From Paramecium octaurelia (taxonomy: Eukaryota > Ciliophora > Oligohymenophorea > Peniculida > Parameciidae): DNA of 64,000 nt. Position 1 is the stretch's first letter; each line of letters starts with the position of its first letter. The stretch spans positions 174,144 to 238,143 of the forward strand of contig CAJJDP010000086.1 in assembly GCA_905182995.1 (NCBI GenBank), in the 5' to 3' direction. Position numbers and translations under genes: made by a program. Under the pieces are notes generated by a model. That model was not told the origin of the DNA and searched no databases. It saw only the letters and a program-made list of their open reading frames with translations. Positions 34,938 to 48,876 of this stretch are shown here, one piece after another.

Positions 34938-37900
34938 ATGAAAAATGGCATAATTTTAGAATAATATGAAGACGAGGATGAATACGAAGTAAATAGTTTT
35001 GTTTGATTCAGATTCAAGAGGAAAAACAGAGGTAAGAGAGGAAGGAATACCTCAGAAGGATGTAACAATTGATTTTCGATGAAACTTATTATGACATGAC
35101 CTTACAATAAAATACAGAATCTCAAATAACATATGAATATTTAATTGATTTGGATAATGAATTTTACATAGATTACACTCACTATATACCTGCCCCGAGT
35201 AGTTAGATTAAACTAAGACCAATGAACGAATTACAGTTAGCATACATTTATGTTGATGAGTAATTAGAAATTAAATTAGGTACCCTTTGTTGAAATTGAG
35301 GAGAATGTTAATGATAAAATTTTAATCGATTAGATATCTAATGAAATATTTAATAAATCTCAAAACATTCTAATTGATACTGATGGTAACCATTATTTTG
35401 AACTCTCTGTGCTTGGCATTAGAACAAGATCAATATGAGATTATCTTTATTATTTGTTATTCAGCGGAAGCTATTTTCAAGATGTTGGCATTGGTTAACA
35501 TATAATAAATAATTGTAGGGTTTGTATATGAAGAGAGACGCATACTTCCGAGATTTCTGGAATGTAATTGACTTTTTAATTTTGGTATTTTAATATTTGC
35601 CTTATTTTGTGAACATAAAGTTCAATTTTAATGCCTTAAGGACAATAAGAATATTGAGATCTCTGGATGCAGGTTAGAGTATTCCTGCTTTGAAAGTAAT
35701 ATTGACCTCGTTATTTTAATCAGTTTATCAATTGAAGGACGCATTGATAGTTTTAGTGTTCTCATATTCAATATTTGCAATTGTGGCTCTCCTGCTATTC
35801 GGAGGAGGCTTAAAGAGAAGGTGCGTTAATTTGGAAACAGGGATTCCTAAAAATGACGAGGTGTGTTCACAATGTATTGGAGAATTTGATTGTGTTAAGT
35901 AGATAGCCAATCCTTTTAATGACTTAATCAACTTTGACACCTTTGGATGGTCACTAATATAAGTGTTTATATGCACCTTACTTGAGAGTTGGTCCTAAAT
36001 ATTGGATTACACAATAGCAGCATATAATGAAGCAGTTTATATATACTTCTTTATGGTGGTGATGGTAGGAGGGTTCTTCTTGGTCAATTTGACATTAGCT
36101 ATAATTAAACTTAACTTTTCGAATAATCAGAAATAAATTATATCACCTATCTTAGAAGAAAGCTATGATTACTGGGAATTGAGGATCATGGGAATATATG
36201 AGCCATCTAAATTGCAAGCACAGGCAGCTATAAGAAGGAAGAGCGATGCTCAGTTTACATTTAGAGAGAGATCCTAAAGAATATAAACTAAAATCAAACA
36301 TCGAACTACCAAATATCCAAGCCAAGCTTAGAGTTCTAATCTAAAAATTCATCCTATTAAATTTGCAGACAATTTCAGCTCTCCATTCACAAAACAAGAC
36401 AAGAAGTTTATGGGCATCTATGGAATGGGAAAGAAGTTGCAACCAATTATTGGGGGTGTTACTCCCTCCAACCAAAACAACCATAAACTGAATATCAATT
36501 AAGAATAACGAGGATATTCCATTCTTCAAAGTCCTATTGATCAAAATATTAGTTTCTCCTATAATATCTCGCCAGATAATAAATTGGGCAATATTTTTTT
36601 TAGTCAATCCAATAGATCTCTTCTGAAAGATAATTAAATAAGACAATTATCAAGTAAATCAATTCTAAATAATAACAATAAATCTCCAAATAATCGCTCT
36701 CGAAATACTACTCCTTAAAATTAAAGAAATGACCTTAATGTTGGATCTCCAAAATCTCAATTCAGTAAATAAATTGTACGAAAAGTAAGACCTTCAATAT
36801 CAGAATCTGATTAAATGCTCGTTAACGATCTCAAGATTATTGGATAACATCAATCTAAAAAAACTATCACCACACCCAAAGACACTGATGAGCAACTCTT
36901 AGACTTCTACTCTTAGGCTCATAATAATGTTTTAACCAATGAAAATTAAAGCAATGGACTCCTAACTCCAAATAATTAACTGAGCCAACTAAATCCTACC
37001 GCCTTTAATAGAACTCTTATGCAACATGGCACTTACGCCCCACGAACTTCTCAATAAATATAAATGCTTTAAGATGTGAAATAGAGATCTTTTAATGTTA
37101 AGAATAGATAACTAGAAATGGTTAAAAATGATGTGTCCATTTTGGATAAGAGTGAAAATTCTATCATCAATTCTATACCTAGTGAAATAGTTGAATAAGA
37201 ATTAATGGATTTAGGCATCTTGGATTTTAATTTAATGAAAAAATCAAAATCTGAAATGCCAGTGAATCCATTTTCTAAAATTAATTTTGTTCGCAGGAAG
37301 AAACCTCGCTTCACAAGGAAAACTATGAAGAAATCAACTTATTTAAGTAAGACATTCAATTCAGCAAATGATGATAGATATCAACAATTAAAAATCAAAT
37401 TATTTAAAACTAAATTCCATAAAGAAGTTTCATTTTAGCCTTACAATTCAAATTCAGAATTAGATGTATTAGAAGTTTAACAGATGAATAAAATACAATA
37501 GAACATTAAGAACAATGAAGAAATTAATAGAAAAATCAGGAAGTAAGTTAAATACGTATTTTCTAATTAACAAACTCAATTTTTTTAAGACAGATCTTCC
37601 TCAAAAATACATCCATCAACTGTTCAAATAAAAAGTACAACTGCAAAACGCTCCTAAAAGTAAGTTAAATTCTAAGACTAGGAGGAACAACAATAATATA
37701 AAAAAATGATTTAACATGAACAAAAGCTAACATTTTAAGAAGCTTAATTATTAATCAGAAAAGAAGTCCAGGCTGTGGATTTAGAATAATATGGCTAAGT
37801 TGAAATATAATATGATCTCAAAGAACAATTACGTTATCTTAACTATGATCAAATTACAATCACTACCAGCACTAATTATTAAGAATATGTAAAATTAATG

Positions 37901-40900
37901 GTATATCTATTATTTCGATTATTTACTAGTCTGAAGCCAGTTCGTAACAAGAAATAGTATAGCAATCTTCAATTGAAGACGTTCTACTTATGAGTGATTA
38001 TATAGATTCATAAACAGTTGCATTAATGAATAAAATAATGCAAGCATTAAATTATACTCTAAATATTTATGAAATCTGGTTACCAGGAGTCTCTGGTATT
38101 ATTAAGGTGATTAGAGTTAAATTACTAAATCTAATTTAGAGTGAATATTTTAATCGATCAATTAATTTGTGTGTTGCATTCAATACTATTGTATTAGCTT
38201 TAGACGGGTTGGTTACCAATGATAATTTACTCTCTAATTTTAACTTGGCATTCACCATTATCTTTATAATTGAACTTGGATTGAAATTGATAGGATTAGG
38301 AATTAAATAGTACCTTAAGGATAAATTTAATATTTTTGATGCCTTTATTGTTGGAATCAGTTTATATGAGGTAATTATCAATTAAGAGGGTGGAGGAAAA
38401 TCTGGATTTAGTGCATTGAGATCGTTACGAATCTTTAGAGCTTTGAGGGTGTTGAGAATTTCTAAGTTAATCAGATCCCTCAAGTTTATGGGATTTTTAT
38501 TAAAAGTATTGGGTAATGCTTTTGAATAAATACTATGGATGTTCATCTTGATGCTTTTCTTCCTTTATACATTCACTATTTTAGGGTTTTCATTATTTTA
38601 AGGATAGATTTCAGATTAAGATTATAGATATACCTTTAATTCATTTATTATTTCATTTGAGACTGTCTTTTAGTTATTTACTATTTCAAATTGGAGTGAT
38701 GTACTTTATTCTTTATTCTTGTCTGATGCTAACAACATTGTTGTATTTCTATATTTAGTTATATGGATTGCAATAGGCAACTATGTTTTTTTAAACCTAT
38801 TTCTGGCAGTGCTATTGGATAATTTCGAGGCTGAGTATAGAAGAGATAAAGACTAAATAGATAATAATATAATTATTGGCAGAGATTAGATCTTTGAATC
38901 TGCAATATCTTCGAAACCTCAAGCCAGTAGAAAGTCTAGTAAATCATCAATACAAGATGATGTTGAAGAGTATTAGAAATTATAAACTCAACGTTTTATA
39001 TACTTTTCAGAGAAAGGTATAGGAGAGTATGCTTTAATGGTATTCTCTTAGGAAAGTACTTTCAGAAAACTGTGCTATAGGGCTGTGAAGGATAAAATAT
39101 TTGATTTATTTATTCTGATTTTGATTTTAATTTCAAGTGCTAAACTCATTTTGGATACTTATACTTTAGGTGATTCTTATGATATTGTATCTTATTGGTT
39201 AGATTTTTCAATGGTTATTTTATTTGGTTCAGAAGCAGTTTTAAAAATAATTGCATTTGGATTTATTGGAGATGAGCTTAGTTATTTACGTAATTCTTGG
39301 AATGCTCTTGATTTCATCATTTTAATAGGATCAATAGTAGACATCAGTGTGGCAGCCATAGATTTAAGTTATTTAAAGATACTGAGATTGTTTAGAACAT
39401 TGAGGCCATTAAGATTTGTATCTCATAATCGATCAATGAAGATTATTGTATCAGCACTATTACAATCTGCAGATGGCATTCTAAATGTTGCAATAGTCAT
39501 AATACTTGTTTGGATGATGTTTGCCATAATTGGAATTAATTTTGCCAAAGGGAAGCTGTATTATTGTGATATGGGGGATGGAGTAATGCATTATGTCACT
39601 AAAGAATAAGTAAATAAGAATGTAATTATATTAGTGTGAGGGAGCATGGAGAATATATGATAGTAATTTTGAGAACATCTTTTCAGGGATGTTAACTTTG
39701 TTTTGTTTGAGCACTTTATTGGACTGGCCAGATCAATTATTGTATTTTAAGGATGGAACTGAAAATGGTTTAGTGAAGGATAGTTCCCCTGAATTTTTTT
39801 TATTCTTCTTGACTTTTATCCTGATTGGGTCGATTCTCCTTAACAATTTATTTATCGGAGTTATTTTAGTTAATTTTCACATTGCTGAAGAAAAAGCCAG
39901 AGATTCTTCTCTTACTCAGGATTAGATTTAATGGATTGACACTCAAAAGTTGATCATTGAGTCCAAACCTGATTTAAGTTTGTACTATATGCCAAAGAAC
40001 AAGATCCAAGCATTTTTCTTCAAGATTGTAAAAGCCAAAAAATTTGATGTAATAATTTCAGTATTCATCATCATTAATATTGTTGTAACTGGAATGTATA
40101 TGGATGGTAATTTATATTATTATTAATAGATGCTAATCTTGAGTATCTATATGCAATTGATTAAATTAATTTCGCAATATCAATCATTTTTTGTTTAGAA
40201 GCAACTCTTAAGATACTTACATTTGGTCCATTAGCCTATTTTAAAGTAAATTGGAATTAATTTGATTTTGTTATTGTAGTTATATCCATTATTGATTATG
40301 TAACAAATGAAAGTGGGTTATCTATAGGAAAAGGGTTTAGAATTTTAAGAGCTATAAGATTATTAAGATTAGTCAAATAATTTAAGGGGCTCAAGAAACT
40401 AATAGATACTGCAGTATTTTCAATTCCTGCAATCATCAATGCAGCTGCTTTATATTTCTTGATCCATTCAATTTTTTCAGTTTTGGGAGTGTTTTTGTTT
40501 TCAGATATTAGGAGTGGGAAAATCATATCTGATACTAACAACTTCTCAGATTTTCATCATTCATTCATATTGTTGTTCCTTTCTTAAACAGGATTGGATT
40601 GGAATAGGATTATGTATGATACAATGAATAATGGTTCAAATTTTAATGCTTTATTTTGGGTTGTGTTCATTTTGATTTAAAATTTTGTTATGCTTAATCT
40701 TTTTATCCTTATTGTATTAGATTAATATGACATAAATTATTTTCATGAAGACAACCCACTCAATAGATTTGATGAGTACCAAAACAAAATGCTTGATGTT
40801 TGGACTCGATTTAGTTCTGATGGAGCAATAATTAGTTAGAATAAATTGACTGATCTGGTTCTTTAATTACCAAAACCATTGGGTTTAGACATCAACAAAT

Positions 40901-41601
40901 CCATGCAAAAGGGCGTAGAGGATTGGAAAAACATCAATCCATAACATACCTAAGAAGAAATTAATTAACTTAAATTTAATATACAGGCAGATTTGATAAG
41001 GAATACACTATTCAAAATTATGGATATGCAACTCAAATGCGATACTTAGGGCAATATTCCTTATAATTTGGTCTTGTTTGCTGTTATAAAGGAGGCTTAT
41101 TTAGAAAAACTTGAAATTAATTTAACTGAAGAAGGAGGAAGAAAACTTATGATGAAAGAAATGGAAACAAGATCAGAAATCGAAGAAGATTATGGAGTTG
41201 ATTTAGATTAAGATGTGAATCCTTTGGTTTCTTATTTGTATGCCTAAACATGTTTTAGGGCAATGTAGAGATTTGTTGAAATTTCTAAAAATAAATTGAT
41301 TGATAATGGAATTTCATTTTTAGCAAAAACTGATTCATCTCTAGATTTTGAAGAGTATTTAGACAATGATTTATCAAAAGATGAGTATGAAAAACCCGAT
41401 TATGAAGAAGTTTATTTTGTTGAAATTCCTGTAAATAATAAAATTTATAATGGTGAATAATACAAAGTGCAAATTGCACAAGAAGAATAAAGCAGAGATG
41501 AAATTTCAAGTAAACAAGTAATAGATGATTAAAACGATGCCGAAGAAGTAGAAGATTACAAATTATAAATAATTGATTTTAATAAGTATTTAGGAGATTG
41601 A
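34938..41601 (+). CDS. Four-domain voltage-gated cation channel with non-EEEE selectivity filter
   Basis: 2172 aa; six introns (20-29 nt) give exactly 2173 codons. Four repeats each have S1-S6. S4 helices: LRTIRILRSLDAG (I), FSALRSLRIFRALRVLRISK (II), LKILRLFRTLRPLRF (III), FRILRAIRLLRLVKQ (IV). The architecture is that of Cav/Nav/NALCN alpha-1 subunits. The pore glutamates are not conserved: domain I CTLLESW (Glu, 35984), II FTISNW (Ser, 38686), III STLLDW (Leu, 39719), IV TGLDW (Leu, 40594), giving E/S/L/L in place of E/E/E/E. The C-terminal cytoplasmic region has an EF-like PLNRFDEYQNKMLDVW block and an acidic tail. The long I-II linker is Gln/Asn-rich. Location is probably the ciliary or cell membrane. 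Ion preference cannot be predicted. Confidence 0.9.
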
Positions 41602-41634
41602 TATTGTAATTTTTAAATTTGTTTTATATATATT

Positions 41635-44600
41635 ATGTCAAAAGAAATCAAAGTAACTGCAGGTGTTAAAAAGCGATTAACTGCTTTGGAAGACCAAGAA
41701 ATCTCCGTCCAGAACTAGGATTCCTTTAGTGACGATGGGGTAATTATTCAACAGCATGTAATCTATATAGAAATATGGGGAATATGTGAAAAAGCAGAAT
41801 CGCGAAATTTTAAAAAAAATAAAGGAACTTATACACGATGGGTAGTCCACTACAAACCAATAAGAAGAATAGAGTTTTGCTATAGCAAATGATAATCACA
41901 AGCAGGACCTTCTAGAAGACCTTGAAGAAGAATTCGGATAATCTTATTAAGAAAGCAAAGTCAAAATAAATACATATGTCAAATTAATTCCAAAGAATGA
42001 GTTGCAACTTGCTTACATTTACAATGACAAGTATAACAAAAATCTATGAATTTTAGGTACCCATTCTTAGTCATACGTAAAAAAATATTAATTTCTACAA
42101 AACTTGTGTCATTTTATGCATAATTGGTAACTACACATCCCATTTTTGAAGTGATCACTCTCATAATGATTGTGTTTAATTCAGTCATGTTAGCCATAGA
42201 CGATCCCACAACAAACGTCTAAACCCCATTCTAAAACTTAACTGACCTTATTTTTCTAGCATATTATACTTTTGAGGCTGTTCTAAAGATCGTTGCATAG
42301 GTAATTATAAATTACTTATATTCAGGGGTTCATCATTCCCAAAAAGTCTTACTTAAGAGACACTTGGAATATACTAGACTTTTCTGTTATCGTAACAGCA
42401 TATATTCCATACTTTTTAGCCTCGAATTCTGTCAATTTAAATGCACTCCGTTCGTTTAGAGTGCTCAGACCTTTGCGAACTGTGTCATCAATTAAAGCTC
42501 TCAGAACAATCTTATTGGCTCTGTTTGCATCAATTGCTTAATTAAGAGATGCTGCAGTGGTATTGATGTTTTTTTATTCAATTTTTGCAATTGCAGGAGT
42601 GCAATTATTCTCAGGATATTTAAAACGAAGATGTATAGGTGAAGAAAGTGGTATAACTTGGGTTTCAGAAGAAATATTATTTTGTGCAGATGATAATAAT
42701 TGTCCTTTTCCTGAACAAACAATTTACAATGAAAATTTCATTTGTGGTAAACAAATTGCAAATCCATAAAATAATTTGATTAATTTTGATACATTTGGTT
42801 ACGCCTTCTTATAAGTGTTTATAATAACAACTTTAGAAGGATGGACTTAAATTTAGACAGCTGTGATGTTAACATTCTCGTAATTTGTTGTACTTTATTT
42901 CATAATTGTGGTTCTAGTTGGAGCATTCTTTTTAGTTAACTTAACTCTTGCAATCATCAAATTAAATTTTAAACCTGAAAAAATTTAAGAAGAATTAGCA
43001 TAGATAAAAGAGGAAATAGAAGAATACGATTACAAATAATTAAAATAATTAAAATTATATGTTCCTGAAAGAGAAAAAGTAGATACCACTGGATTTGGTA
43101 TCACTTGGGATAGACCCAATGATTTCGACTAAAATATTATAATGAATCGCCGTAAACATACAAGAAAAGGGGGTTCATAAATGAACATTATCAAAAATAC
43201 TTATCAAAGAAGATTTAAAGGGAAGAATAAGGTTCATTTTGAACCAATCAAGTCAGCTATTTATTATAGTAATCCTGTTATGCTAAATAAAAAGTATGTA
43301 AAAATTGAAGGTATCTATGGGATGGGCAATCAAACTAAATTAAACTAATAATAATAGATTACATCAAATGTTTAAAGTAGCATTGCTGCTAAGAGATTCA
43401 GTGGAGTCAGAAGAAGCAGTCAATCAAGCAATAATGATGATAAAACTTCTTCAAATAAGATGTTTGATAATGAAAGTGGAAGTGGCAACAAATAACCTAA
43501 AAAGAGTCTCTAGTTATGTGATTAACAATTAAGTTCAGAGTTCATGAACTCTCCAATGATAGATCTTCAATCTGAAAATATCAGACCATTGAATGGAGGA
43601 ACAATGTTGGTGCATCGCGGAGAATCAATTGATAGCAGTAGAAGTGGAGAATCAAAATTAGACAGGACTCCAGTAAATAACAAATTAGAAATTCCTAAAA
43701 TAGGAGAAAGTAATCAATATTATATAAGTTTAGTTAAATAATAATCCTAAAACATAAAGCCAAATCAAAAATTCAGTTTGGCTGCTGCCATGAAATTCTA
43801 GAAATAACCTCGTAACAGTCCTAAACCAGATTCATAAAAATCACTTGATGATCATGAATTTGATAGTGTTAATTTAAGTGAATTGAATAGTCTTTCAGAC
43901 GATGAACTAGATTAGAGATTAGAAGAGATGGATATCGAAATAGAAGAAAAGATTACAAATGTTAACAGTGTAAATTAGAAATAGATTTAGAAAGAATTAA
44001 ATAGACAAAGAAAAATGGAAAATAGAAGACTCAGAGATTTAAATAAGAATGCTTAATAGCATTTAGATGAAACATCGCTTAAATTAAAATCCAAATTATT
44101 TGATACTAAATTTTATCCAATAATTGTTGTAGATGCTGAATTTAACAGTGTCAATGATATACTGATTTCACAAATGTTATAAAAATTAGAATAGAAGAGA
44201 TTAGAATAAGAAAAGAAAATAAAGGAATTAGATTTTAAAGTTACTTTTTGCTTTAAGAATTCTAAATAATCATTAGAATTAAAGAAAACAAGCAATGGGA
44301 AATCAAAAAGCTTAACAAAATCAGCATATCTTAAGTCTGGAAATAAATCCAAAAAAACAAACCTAAGTTTAAGAAGAGTTCAACCAATATTTGATGAAAT
44401 ACATCCGTATGAAGATTATTAATTGCCTACAGATAAAATTGGAGAAGGATAAGAAGAGTAGAATCAAGAAAATCAAAATGGAAATTCAGAATCAGAAGAA
44501 GAAAATGAGAATAATGTTGATAGAGATTAAAATAATGTAAATGGAAGTGCCAATTAAAAATTAAATTAGAAGAAAAGAAAGAAGAAGGACGAATAAAACT

Positions 44601-47600
44601 AAAAATTAGATTATGATCAAATAGGAGAAAAATTTAATGAAAGTTCTGATTGCATAGTCGATCTTAATAGAATACGATAAGTGGAGTTGAATAAATAATT
44701 TGATTAAGACGAGCTGGCATTGCTTCCACCTTTAGAAATAGAATTACAAAAAGGTGTTTTCTATTAAGAATTTGTTGATATTAAATAAAAAGACATTCAT
44801 GAAAGCAAGGGAATAATTACAGCATAGGCTTCGATTGAGGATGTATTATTAATAGCAGATTACACATTTTATGATTAAAAATTTGCAAGGCAAATGAATT
44901 CTGTTATGAAAGCTCTTAATTACTCAAAAAGAGAGACCTATATTTATTTAAAAGGTTTCCTTGGACTCTTGTTAGTTTTATAAAACTAATTGTTGTATTT
45001 AGTATAATCTGGATATTTTGAGGCTTTAATGAATCTGTCAGTTGCATTAAATACTGTAATTTTGGCACTTGATGGATTATTGCCTGATAGTACTTCAGAA
45101 ATAACGAACTAATTTAATTTTGGATTCACTATATTGTTTACAATAGAGTTAGGATTGAAAATGTTTGGAATGGGTCCAAGAAAGTACTTGAGAGATACGA
45201 TGAATATCTTTGATGCTGTTATCGTGGCTCTTAGTTTAGTTGAGTTGTTCTTTTTGGGAGGAAGCACAAATGGGAAATCTTCATTATCAGCCTTTAGATC
45301 AGTAAGAATCTTTAGAGCTTTCAGAGTTTTGAGAGTAACTAAATTAATGAGAAGTTTACAATTTATGGGATTTTTGATAAAGGTTTTAAGTAATGCATTT
45401 TAATCCTTTATGTATATAATGATTCTATTGTTACTCTTTATTTTTATTTTCACACTTTTGGGTATGGCATTTTTTGGTGGATAATTATCGAAGACTCCAA
45501 GTAGACAAAGTTATGATGATATTTAGAGTGCATTTTTGGTTGTGTTTTAGGTGCTTACTTTAGAGAATTGGAATAGTATTCTTTGGGATTTACTGGTATA
45601 AGATGTTTCAGCTTTCATCACTATTCCTTATTTGGTATTTTGGATAATGATTGGAAATTATGTGTTCCTGAATTTATTTTTGGCTATTTTATTAGAAAAT
45701 TTTGAGGAAGAATACAAGAATGATAAGGCAGGGTTGGATACTAACATTGAGATTGGAAAGGATTCAGTAATGGATAACACTACTTAAGCTGTAAATTCAA
45801 CGAGTACTTTGAAATCAACAATGAAGACCAAGAAACATACAATTGCATAGTAATTAGAAAACAATGAAGATGATCATAATTAGAAAAAGCATAATTAAAT
45901 AAATCAAGCATTTTAATATTTTGTTGAACCTGGAATGTGTTAATATTCATTATACTTATTCAGCTAATAAAACATTGTCAGAAAAATATGTTATAGGATT
46001 GTTAAGGATGATAAATTTGAAACACTAATTTTTACTATGATATTCTTAACATCAGCCAAGTTGGTGTTTGATACTTATATTCCAGATACTGGTTAATTAA
46101 AGGAAGTATCTTTGGATATAGACATATTCTTTGCTGCATTTTTTGGAGTAGAAATGTGTACTAAAATAATAGCATTCGGTTTCATATCCTAAGAAAGTTC
46201 ATATTTGAGAGAATCATGGAATGTGTTAGATTTCTTCATTGTAATTGCTTCATTCATTGATGTCAGTGTTTCAACCATTAATTTGAGTTTTGTGAAGATT
46301 TTGAGATTGTTGAGAACGTTACGTCCACTAAGATTTATAACTCACAATAGATCAATGAAAATATTGGTATCAGCATTATTATAATCCATAAATGGTATTT
46401 TCAATGTGGCAATAGTTGTGATTTTGGTATGGATGATGTTTGCAATTTTGGGTATTAATTTGGAGAAGAATAAAATGAGTTTTTGTAATATGGGTGATGA
46501 TGAAATATATTATCATTATGGAGTTTAGGAATGTAAAGAGAATGGGGGTGTTTGGGAAAACAGAAAGACAAACTTTGATAACATTTTGAATGGAATGTTA
46601 ACCTTATTCATATTGTCAACTTTGGAAGGATGGCCAGATATGATGTATTGGTTTATAGATGCAGATGAATCAGGCCCAATAAAAGAAGCATAATTGTAGT
46701 TTTCATGGTATTTCATTGTGTTTATCTTATTTGGATCAATATTGTTAATGAATCTCTTCATTGGTGTGATATTGGTCAATTATCATTTGGCTGAGGAAGC
46801 CTCAAGAGATAAGATCTTAACTTAACCATAAGTTGATTGGATTGAACTCTAAAAATTGATTGTTCATTCAAGTCCAAATCTAGCTATGTTTTTTAGTCCT
46901 GAGAATCCTTTCAGAGCGAAGATCTTTACTATCATAAAACACAGGTATTTTGATCCCACTATACTGATGATTATTGTGCTCAATATTATCATCATGGGTT
47001 TATCCTAGGATGATTCGCCAGTCCTCTATGATTAAGTGTTAACATAATTTAATACTGCCTTCACTTTTGTTTTTATAGGTGAAGCTATTCTTAAAATAAT
47101 TGCTTTGGGACCAGTAGGTTACATGAGAAATTCATGGAATCAATTTGATTTTTTTGTGGTTTGTGCATCCATCCTGGATTTAATCCTTTCCTTTACTGGA
47201 AATTCTTTTATTTCATTTCTTAGTGCAGGACCCCAATTGGCTAGAGTTTTTAGAGTACTTAGAGTAACTAGACTCTTTAGATTAATCAAATCTTTTGAAG
47301 GATTGTAAAAATTGATAGAAACAGCAATATACTCATTGCCTGCTATGTTAAATGTGACAGCTTTGTTATTTTTGGTTTTCTTTATATTTTCCATTTTGGG
47401 GGTGTTTCTGTTTGGAACTATAAAAAGTGGATGGGTCATTGATGATACTAATAACTTTTCAGATTTTCACCATTCTATTGAATTACTATTTAGATGTGCA
47501 ACTGGTGAAGATTGGTACAAAGTGATGTTTGACACAATGCAAGATGGCCAAGGATATTATTGTATTTTCTTTATAATTTTCATTGTCATCTAATAATATA

Positions 47601-48772
47601 TTATGTTGAATCTTTTTATTCTCATAATTTTGGATCAATACGAAATTAACTATTTTAATAGTGATAATCCATTGAATAAGTTTTAAGAATATGAAAATAT
47701 GTTCATTGAATCCTGGTCTAAATTTGCTAAGGAAGACAAAGGTATGAAAATGCATTAATAATTGCTTGTTCCTCTCATGTTACAGATGGAAAAACCAATA
47801 GGCTACGATTTAAAATAAAAGATATAGAATGAAATTGCTGAATGGAAACGAATTAACCCACAATTAGACAATAAAGAAACTGTTCAAAAATACACTTTGT
47901 AGTTGAAGGCCCAAGCCAAGAGAATAGTATCAACTTAGTTAATGAAAATGAATATCTATTCTGATAATAATGGGCATGTCAAATATCATTAGATTTTATT
48001 TTGCGTTATGAAATCCTATATGTGGAAGAAGGTTCAAGTTAACTTAAGTCCTGAAGGAGCTGAAAAAATTCTACTCAAAGAGGAAGAAACCCAAAAAAGA
48101 TTGAAAAAGAAATAAGTTTAATAATCAAAAGAGGTGTCTCTTGTTAATCCAATTGTTCAATTTTTATTTGTTCACATGGCCTTCAAAACACTTAAAAGAT
48201 ATGGAGAAAAGAAGAAATAACAAAAAGAATTATAATAATTGATAGAATAGGAATAAGAACATTACAGTGGCGGATTCAGTTCTGATTCTTCTTTTGACAA
48301 CAAAATTGAAATCCTTTCCAGAAATTCAAAGGATACAGAATATCCAAGACGACCAGATTATGGGAAACCCAAATTTATATCTTTACCAAACACTGAAATT
48401 TACAAGGAAGATGAGTATATAAATAAGGGAATACCAGTGTAGAATGATTCTAATCGAAATTCAGAGGAGGAAGAGGAGAATCCTGATGAAGATGGTAAGA
48501 TTTGATTATCATTTTAAGTTATGTAATAATATACGAAGGACTTTCAAAAACATTTGATACACAATGTAGGAAGCAATGGAAACATTCAAGATGATAGAAG
48601 TGGGGGCGGTGCAACTAAAAGTAGTTTATCAAGACAAAGCCAAATTAACAGATAACAAAAAAAGTTGACTCTAAAACCAAATGATTTGCTCTCAGGGATG
48701 AGCAAGAAATCTATCTAATCGATTTCTTAAACCAATAACTTAAATGCTATTTATGACAATCCACTATAATGA
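41635..48772 (+). CDS. Four-domain voltage-gated Ca2+ channel alpha-1 subunit (Cav-like)
   Basis: 2343 aa; introns of 31, 26, 25 and 24 nt (the last at 48496-48519) give exactly 2344 codons. All four filters keep Glu: TTLEGW (I, 42836), LTLENW (II, 45563), STLEGW (III, 46625), ATGEDW (IV, 47507). S4 segments: LRSFRVLRPLRTV, RSVRIFRAFRVLRVTK, LRLLRTLRPLRF, ARVFRVLRVTRLFRL. A very long charged I-II linker (~600 residues) and a basic/Ser-rich tail. Ciliary Cav channels of this type carry the Ca2+ current for backward swimming in Paramecium (family knowledge); this gene may be one of them. It starts only 33 bp after the stop of the sister channel on the same strand. Confidence 0.95.
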
Positions 48773-48876
48773 ATACAGGTAATGTGAACAGAAATTATAT
48801 ATGAATAATTTTATTATAATATAAATTCATAGAAACTCAAATATCCCATTTATTCTTTAAATTAAATATCTTAAGC

